This document shows positions 44,789 to 53,241 of a stretch of 57,519 nt of DNA, in pieces. The notes under the pieces are model-generated. The model was not told where the DNA came from, did not search any database, and saw nothing but the letters and a program-made list of their open reading frames with translations. The stretch lies in contig FODP01000005.1 of assembly GCA_900110395.1 (NCBI GenBank), positions 1 to 57,519 of the forward strand. Reading direction: 5' to 3'. This DNA is from Rhodospirillales bacterium URHD0017 (GTDB lineage Bacteria > Pseudomonadota > Alphaproteobacteria > Reyranellales > Reyranellaceae). Within the stretch, counting starts at the first letter, position 1. Each line of letters starts with the position of its first letter. The position numbers and the translations under genes were made by a program.

Positions 44789-46489
44789 CTAACCTCCCAG
44801 GAACGAACGGGCCGCCGCGCCGGCGGCAGGCGTGCGCAGCCGCGCCAGCACGGCGCTGAGGCCGGCCACCACGACGAACACCACCACGATCACGAATACC
44901 GAGAACGCCGCGGCCGGTCCCAGCGCCATCTCCGTCATGTTCTCGAGGATACGCACCGTGATCAGGGTCCAGCTGATCGACACCAGGAAGATCGTGGCGC
45001 TGATCGCTGTCATCGAGCGGATGAAGACGACGCCGAGGCCGGCGAAGAAGGCTGGCGCGATCAGCGGCAGCGTCACGCGCCTGAAAGTCTCGCCGCTGCC
45101 CGCACCCAGGCTCGACGATGCCTCCTCGATGCTGCGGTCGATCTGCTGCAGCAGCGCCACCGTCGCGCGGATTCCGGTCGGGCTGTAGCGGAAGACGTAG
45201 CAGGCGATGATGATCAGCGCCCCGCCCGTCAGGGCCACCGGCGGGTCGTTGAAGGCGATCAGGTAGGCGATGCCGACGATGGTGCCGGGCAGCGCGTAGT
45301 TGATCATGGCGGCCAGTTCCATCAGCCGCCGGCCGGGGAAATTGCGACGGGCGATCAGGTAGCCGACCAGCACGCCGTAGAGGCCGCCGAGCGGCATGCC
45401 GATGGCGGCGATGATCAGCGTATCGCGGATCGCCGGCAGGCCTTCGGTGAAGATCACGTGGTAGTGGTGCCAGGTGAAGCTGTTGTTGGCGCCGAAGGCG
45501 GTCACCAGCGAGGCCACGACCAGCAGTGCATAGAAATAGACGATGAGCGCCGCGACGGCGACGCAGGCCACGATCAGCGCCGCCCCTGCCCACGGCGCGA
45601 TGGCCCGTGAGCGCGAGCGCTGCCCCACCTTGCCGGTCACCGTAACGTAGGTCCGCCGTCCCACCCAGTAGCGCTGCAGCAGGAACACCGCCGCCGCCGG
45701 CACCAGCAGGATCAGCGACAGCACGGCGCCGCCCTTGAAGTCGAACAGGCCGGTGATCTGCAGGTAGGCCTGCGTCGGCAGCACCGGAAAGGCATTGCCG
45801 GCCAGGATCAGCGGCGTGGCGAAGTCGGCGAGCGAGGCGGCGAACAGCAGTAGAAAGGCATTGGCAAAGCCCGGCACGCAAAGCGGCAGGGTGACGGTAC
45901 GGAAGATGCGCCAGCGCGAACCGCCCAGGCTGAAGGCCATCTCCTCGAGGTTGGGATCGATCGCCGCCAGGATCGGCCGCAAGGTCAGATAGGCGATCGG
46001 GAAGTAGGTCAGCGTCTCGGCCAGGGTCGTGCTCCAGAAGCCGTAGGCCGAGACGTTGGTGAGACCGAGCAGGTCGTGGGTGATCAGGCCCTTGGGGCCG
46101 AACGAAAAGATGATGGAGATCGAGGTCGTGAAGGGCGGCGACACCAGCGGCAGCAAGGCCGCCGCATCGAGCAGGGTGAGCCAATGCCGGCTGAGCCCGG
46201 CACGCACCGCCGTGAGCGCGAACAGGAAGCCCAGCGCCGTGCCCAGCACGCCCACAGAGGCGGCGAGGATCAGGCTGTTGATGAAGGCCGCCTGGTGGCT
46301 GGGATCGGCAAGGCTCGACAGCAATGGCTCGAAGCTGAGCCGCCCTTCATCGACGAAGGCGCGCTCCAGCAGATGCGCCATCGGAAACAGCACGAACAGC
46401 CCCAGCATCAGCCAGAGCACGACGATGGCGCCAAGCAGCGCCGGATCGCTCGCGACCCGGCGCCACGAGGCCGAGGAGGCCGTGGCCAC
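44789..46489 (-). CDS. ABC transporter fused permease, FbpB/ThiP type
   Basis: 566 residues with two homologous halves of six membrane segments each, the first with the EAA loop in LEEMAFSLGGSRWRIFRTVTLPLCVPGF, the second in IEEASSSLGAGSGETFRRVTLPLIAPAF. Both loops show the EAA-x3-G-x9-I-x-LP pattern that contacts the ATPase. It lies 5 bases after the binding-protein gene and 4 before the ATPase gene, so this is one operon. Confidence 0.92.
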   Translation of the reverse strand: MATASSASWRRVASDPALLGAIVVLWLMLGLFVLFPMAHLLERAFVDEGRLSFEPLLSSLADPSHQAAFINSLILAASVGVLGTALGFLFALTAVRAGLSRHWLTLLDAAALLPLVSPPFTTSISIIFSFGPKGLITHDLLGLTNVSAYGFWSTTLAETLTYFPIAYLTLRPILAAIDPNLEEMAFSLGGSRWRIFRTVTLPLCVPGFANAFLLLFAASLADFATPLILAGNAFPVLPTQAYLQITGLFDFKGGAVLSLILLVPAAAVFLLQRYWVGRRTYVTVTGKVGQRSRSRAIAPWAGAALIVACVAVAALIVYFYALLVVASLVTAFGANNSFTWHHYHVIFTEGLPAIRDTLIIAAIGMPLGGLYGVLVGYLIARRNFPGRRLMELAAMINYALPGTIVGIAYLIAFNDPPVALTGGALIIIACYVFRYSPTGIRATVALLQQIDRSIEEASSSLGAGSGETFRRVTLPLIAPAFFAGLGVVFIRSMTAISATIFLVSISWTLITVRILENMTEMALGPAAAFSVFVIVVVFVVVAGLSAVLARLRTPAAGAAARSFLGG

Positions 46490-46494
46490 GACGG

Positions 46495-47502
46495 CTACTG
46501 CGCCGGCAGCACTTCCTTGACCCAGCGGTCGATGATGCGCTTGCGATTGGCGCCCGCGTATTCGTCGTCGATCGGGAAGATCTTGGCGCCCTTCAGCACC
46601 TCGGCGAGTGCCGGATCGGTCTTCACGTCGGGATTGGCCGGCACGAAATTCACCTTGAACTCGGAGAGCTTGGACTGCATGGCAGCGCTGGTCGCGAAGT
46701 CGATCAACTTCTTGCCGGCTTCAGGGTTCTTGGCGCCCTTGATCAGGGCAATCGCCTCGGCCGACGTGCCGATCCCCTCCTTGGGGAAGCTGATGACGAC
46801 ATCGTAGCCCTTGGCCTTGGTCTCGAGCGCATCGACGATGAAGAAGATGCCGCCAGCGGCCTGGCCGAGGCCGGTGGGCAAGGTCCCGCCGCCGCCGCTC
46901 TTGGTATAGACCTGCACGTTCGGCCGCAGCTTCTTCAGATAGGCGAAGGCCTTGTCCTCGTTTCGGTCATTGACCTCCAGCACCGAGAAGATGCGCGTCA
47001 CCGCCGTGCCCGAGGTGCGCGCGTCGGCCATCTGCAGGCTGTTCTTGTAGGCTGGGTTCAGGAGATCGTCCCACGACGCCGGCGGCTTCAAATTGTTGGT
47101 CTTGAGGAACGCGGCGTTGGTCATGAACACCAGCGGGTCGTCGGCGATCGCCGTCCATTGGCCATCGGCATGCTTGAAGCGGGCCGGCAGTTTGGCGAAG
47201 GACGGCGACTTGTAAGGCTCGAAGATGCCTTCCTTGATGCCCGCCGCAAAGGTCTCGACCGGACCGCCGAACAGCACGTCGATGCGCGGGTTGTTCTTCT
47301 CGGCGATGACGCGGGTCAGCGCCTCGCCTGAGGAGAAGCGCAGGAAGTTGACTTTGATGCCGGTCTGCTTCTCGAACTCCTGGAACATCGGCCGCGCGTA
47401 GTTCTCGGGCCAGATCGTGTAGACGTTGAGATCGGCGGCATGGGCGGCGGCGGCGGCGAGCCAGCCGGCCAGCACGAGAGCGACGCCACGAAGCAGCTTC
47501 AT
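46495..47502 (-). CDS. ABC transporter periplasmic binding protein, Fbp/Afu-like
   Basis: 335 residues. Signal peptide RGVALVLAGWLAAAAAHAA, then the type II binding fold (LNVYTIWPENYARPMFQEFEKQTGIKVNFLR; NPRIDVLFGGPVETF; PPASWDDLLNPAYKNSLQMAD). The paired tyrosines that hold iron in FbpA are not evident, so iron is not assured; 2-aminoethylphosphonate, sugar-phosphate or another anion is possible. ATG 47502 follows GGGGG at 5 bases; a longer frame lacks a signal peptide at its start. First gene of the three-gene importer. Confidence 0.9.
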   Translation of the reverse strand: MKLLRGVALVLAGWLAAAAAHAADLNVYTIWPENYARPMFQEFEKQTGIKVNFLRFSSGEALTRVIAEKNNPRIDVLFGGPVETFAAGIKEGIFEPYKSPSFAKLPARFKHADGQWTAIADDPLVFMTNAAFLKTNNLKPPASWDDLLNPAYKNSLQMADARTSGTAVTRIFSVLEVNDRNEDKAFAYLKKLRPNVQVYTKSGGGGTLPTGLGQAAGGIFFIVDALETKAKGYDVVISFPKEGIGTSAEAIALIKGAKNPEAGKKLIDFATSAAMQSKLSEFKVNFVPANPDVKTDPALAEVLKGAKIFPIDDEYAGANRKRIIDRWVKEVLPAQ

Positions 47503-47548
47503 CGTTTCCCCCAATGTGACGATTTTGTTACTTGGGACTGATATTCGG

Positions 47549-48004
47549 TCAGGCGCGCTGCCGACGCAATCTCTGGATGGCCTCATCGAGCGCCGACAGG
47601 AAGCGCGAGCGGTCGCGTGGTGTCATCGGTTTGGGGCCGCCGGTGACCTCGCCCATGGCGCGCAAGTTGGACATCAGCTCGCGGTTGGCCATCGCCATGC
47701 CGATCGAGGTGGTGGTGAACGGCACGCCGGTGTTGCCGATGACCGCCGCCCCCGCCTTCAGGCTGCGATCGGCAAGCGGGATGTCGGCGGTGACGACGAT
47801 GTCGCCTGGACCGGCGCGCTCGGCGATCCAATTGTCGGCGGCATCGAAGCTGTCGCTCACGACCACCAGCTCGATGCGCGGATCGCGCGGCACGCCGAGA
47901 TAGGAATTGCTGACGACGTAGACCTTCAGGCCGTAACGCTCGGCGACGCGGTAGATCTCGTTCTTGACCGGGCAGGCGTCGGCATCGACGTAGATGGACA
48001 TCAT
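47549..48004 (-). CDS. YaiI/YqxD family protein (UPF0178, DUF188)
   Basis: 151 residues. Begins [23 protein letters not shown], with the conserved acidic V-D-A-D of a PIN-like nuclease fold, and continues [22 protein letters not shown] and [24 protein letters not shown]. The C-terminal part ([19 protein letters not shown]) is also typical. The family is widespread with no established reaction. It is a single gene on the minus strand, 46 bases upstream of the importer binding protein. Confidence 0.9.
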   Translation of the reverse strand: MMSIYVDADACPVKNEIYRVAERYGLKVYVVSNSYLGVPRDPRIELVVVSDSFDAADNWIAERAGPGDIVVTADIPLADRSLKAGAAVIGNTGVPFTTTSIGMAMANRELMSNLRAMGEVTGGPKPMTPRDRSRFLSALDEAIQRLRRQRA

Positions 48005-48054
48005 CGTGCGGCGACAAGTCGGCCAGGCGGGCCGGATTGTCCATCAAAATGAGA

Positions 48055-48082
48055 CGCCGGCGGCCCCTTCGGACCGCCGGCG
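48055..48082 (-). terminator. Probable intrinsic terminator of the small secreted-protein gene
   Basis: CGCCGGCGG (48055-48063) and CCGCCGGCG (48074-48082) form a perfect 9-base stem. On the minus strand it follows the stop at 48114 by 31 bases and is succeeded by GTCTCATTTTGATGG, a short T-tract. Confidence 0.55.
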
Positions 48083-48113
48083 CACTCTCTCAACAAACAG
48101 ATTTACCGACCGA

Positions 48114-48572
48114 TCAGCGCTGCGGGATGTGCGGCGAGATGATGTTGCCGCGCGCATCAATGCGATTGCCCTGGTCGTCGTAGCGGAAACCGTACTCGTC
48201 CTTCATCGTGGTCTGGCGCCGGCCGGTGGCATCGGTCGACACCGGCTCCTGACCCACGGCGTGGCCCTGTTCGAGCCTGTTGTTGTTCGTCGTCTTTTCC
48301 GTGGTCGGCATCGGCGGCTGGGAAGCGGGAGCCGTCGCCACGTTGCCGCTGTAGGTGGTCACGGTCCGGGTGGTGGTCGCACCATTGTACTGCATGGTGG
48401 GCTGCATCGCGGCGCCGCGGGGACCGGCCTGGTCGCCGGGCTGGCGAACCCAGTCGTTGCGGCCGACCAGCGGACGGCCATAGGGATCGGTGGGCTCGCC
48501 GGCCGACATGGTCTGAGCATGGGAAACGCCGGCAGTGGCGATGAGCGCGAGGGTAAGCAACGTACGCTGCAT
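48114..48572 (-). CDS. Small secreted hypothetical protein
   Basis: 152 residues. Signal peptide QRTLLTLALIATAGVSHAQ, then a low-complexity, polar mature part rich in Thr, Asn, Gln and Pro, ending KDEYGFRYDDQGNRIDARGNIISPHIPQR. No family recognised; the ending (GFRYDDQGNRIDARGN) resembles an RHS-like DxxGN turn but only once. ATG 48572 is fixed by a strong AGGAGG seven bases upstream. The frame remains open for 142 codons further upstream, but overlaps the enolase-family gene and lacks signal character. Followed by a probable terminator. Confidence 0.75.
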   Translation of the reverse strand: MQRTLLTLALIATAGVSHAQTMSAGEPTDPYGRPLVGRNDWVRQPGDQAGPRGAAMQPTMQYNGATTTRTVTTYSGNVATAPASQPPMPTTEKTTNNNRLEQGHAVGQEPVSTDATGRRQTTMKDEYGFRYDDQGNRIDARGNIISPHIPQR

Positions 48573-48649
48573 GGGGGCACCTCCTGAAAGAGTGGATGCC
48601 CGCTCAACGCCCCCCGTTGGGGCGGGTTGCACGTCATAGCGGCTGCAGA

Positions 48650-49753
48650 TCAGCTCAATACGGCAATCTTCTTGCGCTCGATCAGCTTGAAATCGATGGC
48701 TGCCCCCAGCCCCGGCCCGTTGGGAACGTGCACCAGGCCGTCGCGGCCGACCACGATGTCCTGCTCCAGCCCGTATTTCTGCGCCCCGTCGGGCAACAGC
48801 ACCTCGAAGAACTCGGTGTTCCGGATCGAGGCGATGACATGCAGGTTGGCGACGTTGTTCAGGGAATTGCCGCCGTGATGGACCTCGTAGTTCATGCGGA
48901 ACGATTCGGCCAGGTGCGCGGCCTTCACCAGGGTGGTGATGCCGCCCTTCACGGCGACGTCGCCGCGCAGGTAGTCGGTGGCCTGCAGCATGATCCACGG
49001 CTGGTAGGAATCGAGGCCGGTGATGGGATACTCGGTGGCGAGGATCGGGATCGCGAGCTGCTGCTTCAGCTTCACGTAATTGTAGATGTCCTGGTCGGCG
49101 AGCGGGTCCTCGTACCAGTGGTAGTCCATCTCCTCAACGGCGCGTCCGACGCGCAGCGCCGCCGGATAGTCATAGGCCCAGGTCGAATCGAGCATGATGG
49201 TGAAATCGCCGACGGCCTTGCGCACCGCCTCGCAGACCTTGATGTCCTCGCGCCAGCGCGTCGGCGGATGAATCTTGTAGGCAGCCCAGCCGTTCTCCTT
49301 GAACTCGACGGCCTGCTCGGCGTAGGCGCTGGCCGACGCGAGCACGGCGGAGCTGGCATAGGCCGGCACCGACTCACGATAGGTGCCGAGCAGCCGATGG
49401 ATCGGCTGGCCGACCGCCTTGCCCAGCAGGTCCCAGAGGGCGACGTCGACAGCGCCGATGGTGCGCACGCCGGCTGGGCGCTGGCGCTTCCAGAGATCGA
49501 CGACCAGGGCTTCCCGATGCATTGGATTGCGGCCCATCAGCATCGGCTTGAGATGCGTGATCAGCCCCTGCCCGTCGACTGCCGCGGAATTCGACGCCGA
49601 GCCCAGGAAGGCATGGCCCTCGACGCCCTCGTCGGTGGCGATGCGCAGAAGGCCAAGCGCGCTCGAGCCCGCGAATCGGCTGTGCTGGCCGTACTGCGTC
49701 GGCGGGATGTCGTCCCAGGCGAACAAGGTCAGGCTGACGTCGGTGATCTTCAT
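48650..49753 (-). CDS. Enolase-superfamily enzyme, mandelate racemase/gluconate dehydratase-like
   Basis: 367 residues. The barrel shows K160-x-H162 (YKIHPP), metal ligands D189 (IMLDSTW), E215 (YEDPL) and E241 (TEYPI), and a His pair at 292-293 (EVHHGGNSLNN). K-x-H with E-Y-P is found among acid-sugar dehydratases of the superfamily, unlike the K-x-K enzyme at 14324-15460, so the two enzymes likely differ in substrate. The gene is divergent from the binding-protein-fold gene at 49838 across 84 bases. Confidence 0.88.
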   Translation of the reverse strand: MKITDVSLTLFAWDDIPPTQYGQHSRFAGSSALGLLRIATDEGVEGHAFLGSASNSAAVDGQGLITHLKPMLMGRNPMHREALVVDLWKRQRPAGVRTIGAVDVALWDLLGKAVGQPIHRLLGTYRESVPAYASSAVLASASAYAEQAVEFKENGWAAYKIHPPTRWREDIKVCEAVRKAVGDFTIMLDSTWAYDYPAALRVGRAVEEMDYHWYEDPLADQDIYNYVKLKQQLAIPILATEYPITGLDSYQPWIMLQATDYLRGDVAVKGGITTLVKAAHLAESFRMNYEVHHGGNSLNNVANLHVIASIRNTEFFEVLLPDGAQKYGLEQDIVVGRDGLVHVPNGPGLGAAIDFKLIERKKIAVLS

Positions 49754-49837
49754 GGTGGCGTCCTCTTTCGGCGAACGAAAAGGCGGTTCGCCGTGTGTGC
49801 GTTTCGCTCCCGGAGCGCTTCAGTATAGACTGCCGGC

Positions 49838-50563
49838 ATGACCGACAAAGCCCGAGCCGAACTGGCACCGACCGGCATTCTGCGTGCCGGCATCAACCTC
49901 TCCAACTTCCTGCTGGTCACCGGCCGCACCGAGAAGGCCGAGCCGGTGGGCGTGGCGCCCGACGTGGCCAAGGCAATCGCCGCCTCGCTCGGCGTGCCGA
50001 TCACCTATGTCACCTTCAAGTCGCCCGGCGAGCTCGCCGACCAGGCCGGCAAGAACGTGTGGGACATCGGCCTGATCGGCGCCGAGCCGCAGCGCGCGGC
50101 CGTGATGACCTTCAGCGCCGCCTATGTCGAGATCGAGGCGACCTACATGGTGCCGCCAGGCTCGCCGTTGAAGTCGATCGCCGACGTCGACAAGAAGGGC
50201 GTGCGCCTGGTCGTCTCGGCGCGCTCGGCCTACGGCCTGTGGCTTGAGAACAACATCAAGAACGCGACCCTGATCCAGGTCTCCGGCCTCGACGGCGCCT
50301 TCAACAAGTTCCTGGAAGAAAAGGCCGATGCCCTGGCCGGCCTGCGGCCGGGTCTCCTGAAGGATCTCGAGAAGCATCCCGAGCTGAAGATCCTCGACGG
50401 CAAGTTCACCGCGGTCCAGCAGGCCGTCGGCTGCAACAAGCCGGCCACCGAGGGCGCGCGCTATATCGCCGAGTTCGTCGAGCACGCCAAGAAGTCGGGG
50501 CTGGTCGCGAGCCTGATCGAGAAGCACAAGGTCAAAGGCCTGTCGGTCGCGCCCCTGGCCTAG
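49838..50563 (+). CDS. Family-3 solute-binding-fold protein without signal peptide
   Basis: 241 residues, amino-acid binding fold of family 3 (GILRAGINLSNFLLVTGRTEKAEPVGVAPDVAKAIAASLGV, GKNVWDIGLIGAEPQRAAVMTFSAAYVEIEATYMVPP). The sequence starts directly with the mature-type domain after MTDKARAELAPT. An in-frame TAG at 49826-49828 lies four codons upstream of ATG 49838, so no signal can be added upstream. It is therefore either cytoplasmic or exported another way. It is divergently placed beside an enolase-superfamily gene; a cytosolic ligand sensor or chaperone for the substrate of that enzyme is one idea. Confidence 0.82.
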   Translation: MTDKARAELAPTGILRAGINLSNFLLVTGRTEKAEPVGVAPDVAKAIAASLGVPITYVTFKSPGELADQAGKNVWDIGLIGAEPQRAAVMTFSAAYVEIEATYMVPPGSPLKSIADVDKKGVRLVVSARSAYGLWLENNIKNATLIQVSGLDGAFNKFLEEKADALAGLRPGLLKDLEKHPELKILDGKFTAVQQAVGCNKPATEGARYIAEFVEHAKKSGLVASLIEKHKVKGLSVAPLA

Positions 50564-50586
50564 CCTCGCGCCGTCCTCGTCGATGG

Positions 50587-50931
50587 TTATTCAGGCCACC
50601 CGTCCCGAGGGTGTCCTGCACCCGCCGGCAATGAGGCGCGCTGCTGATGAACAATGTTCAAGAGGTCTTGCAACGTGTAGGTACGCGGCCGTTTGGTCGC
50701 ATCCGGCACGGTCTCGGCTGCCTCCTTCTCCGCGGCATCCAGTGCCTGATCGGCGGCGTCGAGCAGGCACTTTGCCAGGCACCCCAGTGCATCAGCCAAA
50801 TGGACGGCACATCGATAGCGCAACGGCCGAGGCGGATCGACGTGCGCGCGCAGGAGCTTTTCGGCTCGATCCAATCGCCGGACCAGTTCCTCTTTTCTCG
50901 TCGCTCCGTTCGGCCAGATTCTGTTCATCAT
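50587..50931 (-). CDS. Hypothetical small protein, orphan
   Basis: 114 residues from ATG 50931 (GTG 50946 would add five). The protein is charged and helical (ATRKEELVRRLDRAEKLLRAHVD, LADALGCLAKCLLDAADQALDAAEKEAAETV) with two cysteines, and no family is recognised. Its codon third positions are less GC-biased than in neighbours (AGA, AAA, TTG, GAT), suggesting recent acquisition. An opposing open frame at 50647-50934 exists but lacks any start signal. It lies in an otherwise gene-free 577-base interval. Confidence 0.5.
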   Translation of the reverse strand: MMNRIWPNGATRKEELVRRLDRAEKLLRAHVDPPRPLRYRCAVHLADALGCLAKCLLDAADQALDAAEKEAAETVPDATKRPRTYTLQDLLNIVHQQRASLPAGAGHPRDGWPE

Positions 50932-51000
50932 TGAACGTCTCGACACCAGGGGCGTTCCGCCCCACGCCTCAAGCGATCACAACATTCGAAGCGGGTCCGT

Positions 51001-51112
51001 CTAGAAGGCGAGGCGAAGTCCGGCCGATGTCGCCGTCGTACCGCACGTAGATCTTCGCCCCGTCCGCGACGGTTGTGCCGGCCTGGAAGCCGATGACCGC
51101 CGGTCTGCGACG
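51001..51112 (-). pseudogene. Relic of an autotransporter-type beta-barrel C terminus
   Basis: On the minus strand, one frame reads VIGFQAGTTVADGAKIYVRYDGDIG and the adjacent frame then reads TSAGLRLAF followed by TAG at 51001-51003. Together these are the last strands of an autotransporter or porin barrel (KIYVRYDGDIG ... SAGLRLAF with terminal Phe) separated by a deletion and frameshift. No further upstream part survives before the ATPase stop at 51141. Family identification is from memory of similar endings. Confidence 0.5.
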
Positions 51113-51140
51113 GCGCGTCTACCGGTTAATTGTATCGCTG

Positions 51141-51884
51141 CTAGAGTTCGCTTCCCACGAACTGCTTGAATTCCGCGGTCCGCGGATTGGCGAAGACGTC
51201 GGCCGTCGGACCGGTCTCCCACACCTTGCCCTGGTGCATGAACACCACCACGTCGGCGACGCGGCGGGCGAAGCCCATCTCGTGGGTGACGCTGATCATG
51301 GTCATGCCGTGATGCGCCAGGTTCTCCATCACCCCCAGCACCTCGGCAGTGAGCTCGGGATCGAGCGCCGAGGTCACCTCGTCGAACAGCATGACCTGGG
51401 GCTGCAGCGCCAGCGAGCGGGCGATGGCGACGCGCTGTTGCTGGCCACCGGAAAGTTGCTCCGGGTAGGAAGCGATCTTGTCGGTCAGGCCGACCATCGC
51501 CAGCACCTCGGCGGCGCGCTTCTTCGCTTCATCCTTGGACTGCTTCTTCACCAGCGTGAGCGCGAGCGTGATATTCCGCTCGACGTTGAGATGCGGGAAG
51601 AGATTGTAGCTCTGGAACACCATGCCGACGTCGCGGCGGAGCTGGGCGCGGGCGGCGCTGCCCGGCCGGCCGACGGGATGGCCGCACACGGTGATCGAGC
51701 CGCCCTGCACCGTTTCCAGCCCGGCGATGCAGCGCAGCAGCGTGCTCTTGCCCGAGCCCGAGCGGCCGACGATGGCCACGGTCTGGCCGCGCGTCACGTC
51801 GAGACTGACGCCGTCGAGCACACGCAGAGGGCCGAATTCCTTGATGACATCCTTGATGTCGACGACATTGTCACCTTCCGGCAT
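51141..51884 (-). CDS. Polar amino-acid-type ABC transporter ATPase
   Basis: 247 residues, GlnQ/HisP type. Walker A GRSGSGKST at 40-48, signature LSGGQQQRVAIARS, Walker B VMLFDEVTSALDPELTAEVLGVM, switch His in SVTHEMGFAR. It overlaps the upstream permease by 14 bases and is the last gene of the seven-gene operon. It drives import through the two permeases. Confidence 0.92.
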   Translation of the reverse strand: MPEGDNVVDIKDVIKEFGPLRVLDGVSLDVTRGQTVAIVGRSGSGKSTLLRCIAGLETVQGGSITVCGHPVGRPGSAARAQLRRDVGMVFQSYNLFPHLNVERNITLALTLVKKQSKDEAKKRAAEVLAMVGLTDKIASYPEQLSGGQQQRVAIARSLALQPQVMLFDEVTSALDPELTAEVLGVMENLAHHGMTMISVTHEMGFARRVADVVVFMHQGKVWETGPTADVFANPRTAEFKQFVGSEL

Positions 51885-52518
51885 GTGCCCTCCTTTCCAG
51901 CGTGCGGGCGGCCACCGAGAGCGGGTAGCACAGCACGAAATAGATGGCGGCGACGGCGGTGAAGATCGCGAACGGCTCGAAGGTCGAGTTGTTGACGATC
52001 TGGCCGGCGCGCGCCAGCTCGACGAAGCCGATCACCGAGGCCAGCGAGGTGTTCTTCACGATCTGGACCATGAAGCCAACGGTCGGTGGAATGGCGATGC
52101 GCATCGCCTGCGGCAGGATCACGTAGGCGTACTGCTGGACCGGGTTGAGGCCGAGGCAATCGGAGGCCTCCCACTGGGTCTTCGGCACCGCCTCGATGCA
52201 GCCGCGCCAGATCTCGCCCAGGAAGGCGGCGGCGTAGATCGTGAACGAGATGCCGGCCGCGACCAGCGGATCGAGCTTGTAGCCCAGGATGCCAAGGCCG
52301 AAATACGACAGGAACAGCACGATCAGGAGCGGCGTGCCCTGGATGAACTGGATGTAGCCGCTGGCGATCCCGCGCAGCAGGCGCGACTTCGACACCCGCA
52401 TCAGCGCAATCGGCAGGCCGACGACGGCGCCGCCCACGAAGGCGATCACCGACAAAAGGATCGTGAAGCGCGCCGCCTCGACCAGGTAGAGCAGATGATT
52501 GACGCTGAGCTGGATCAC
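51871..52518 (-). CDS. Polar amino-acid-type ABC transporter permease (second)
   Basis: 215 residues, about five membrane segments, HisM/GlnP family. The coupling region is ASDCLGLNPVQQYAYVILPQAMRIAIPP, the EAA-like loop. It lies 10 bases after the other permease. Two permeases of this type usually form a heterodimer. Confidence 0.9.
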   Translation of the reverse strand: MIQLSVNHLLYLVEAARFTILLSVIAFVGGAVVGLPIALMRVSKSRLLRGIASGYIQFIQGTPLLIVLFLSYFGLGILGYKLDPLVAAGISFTIYAAAFLGEIWRGCIEAVPKTQWEASDCLGLNPVQQYAYVILPQAMRIAIPPTVGFMVQIVKNTSLASVIGFVELARAGQIVNNSTFEPFAIFTAVAAIYFVLCYPLSVAARTLERRAHAGR

Positions 52519-52528
52519 GGTGACGTCC

Positions 52529-53212
52529 TCACAGGGGCGTCCCCAGCCGACGGCGGCGCTCGAACAGGATCAGGCCGATCGCCCAGAAGCCCAGACGATA
52601 GAGCGCCGACAGCGCGAGATAGACCACGGCCACGATCACGTAGACCTCGAAGCTCCTGTAGGTGTCGGACTGCACGAGGTTGGCGGTGGCGGTGAGCTCC
52701 TCGGCCGAGATCTGCGAGGTGATCGACGAGGCGAGCATCAGCAGGACGCCCTGGCTCGCCAGCGACGGGTAGACGCGCTCCATGGCCGGCAGCAGCACGA
52801 CGTGCAGCATGGTCTGCAGGCGCGTCAGGCCGAGGCAATCGGCGGCCTCGAGCTGGGTGCGCTGCACCGATTCGATGCCGGCGCGCATGATCTCGGTGGT
52901 GTAGGCGCCCATGTTGATGGTGAGCGCCAGCACGGCGGAGACCTCGGCCGACAGCTTGAGGCCGAGGCTCGAGAGGCCGAAATAGACGATGAAGATCTGG
53001 ATCAGGAGCGGCGTGTTGCGGATGGTCTCGACATAGGCGCCAACCACCCGGCGCAGCACCGGCCCGCCATAGACGCGGACGAGCGCGCAGATCGTGCCGA
53101 CGACGAAGCCGAAGGCGATCGCCAGCACGGTGAGCTGGATGGTGAGCCACGCCCCGGCGACGAAATCCGGCCATCGCTCGGCCAGGAACTCGAAGTCGAA
53201 TTTATAGGACAT
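52529..53212 (-). CDS. Polar amino-acid-type ABC transporter permease (first)
   Basis: 227 residues, about five membrane segments, HisM/GlnP family. Coupling loop AADCLGLTRLQTMLHVVLLPAMERVYPS. It follows the binding protein by 29 bases and is homologous to the next gene. Confidence 0.9.
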   Translation of the reverse strand: MSYKFDFEFLAERWPDFVAGAWLTIQLTVLAIAFGFVVGTICALVRVYGGPVLRRVVGAYVETIRNTPLLIQIFIVYFGLSSLGLKLSAEVSAVLALTINMGAYTTEIMRAGIESVQRTQLEAADCLGLTRLQTMLHVVLLPAMERVYPSLASQGVLLMLASSITSQISAEELTATANLVQSDTYRSFEVYVIVAVVYLALSALYRLGFWAIGLILFERRRRLGTPL

Positions 53213-53241
53213 GGCCCACGCACCGCCGGTTTTCGCCGACG

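Noticed and set aside
50647..50934. Plus-strand open frame within the hypothetical small gene
   Set aside because: No start signal and weaker coding character than the opposite frame; only one of the two can be real.
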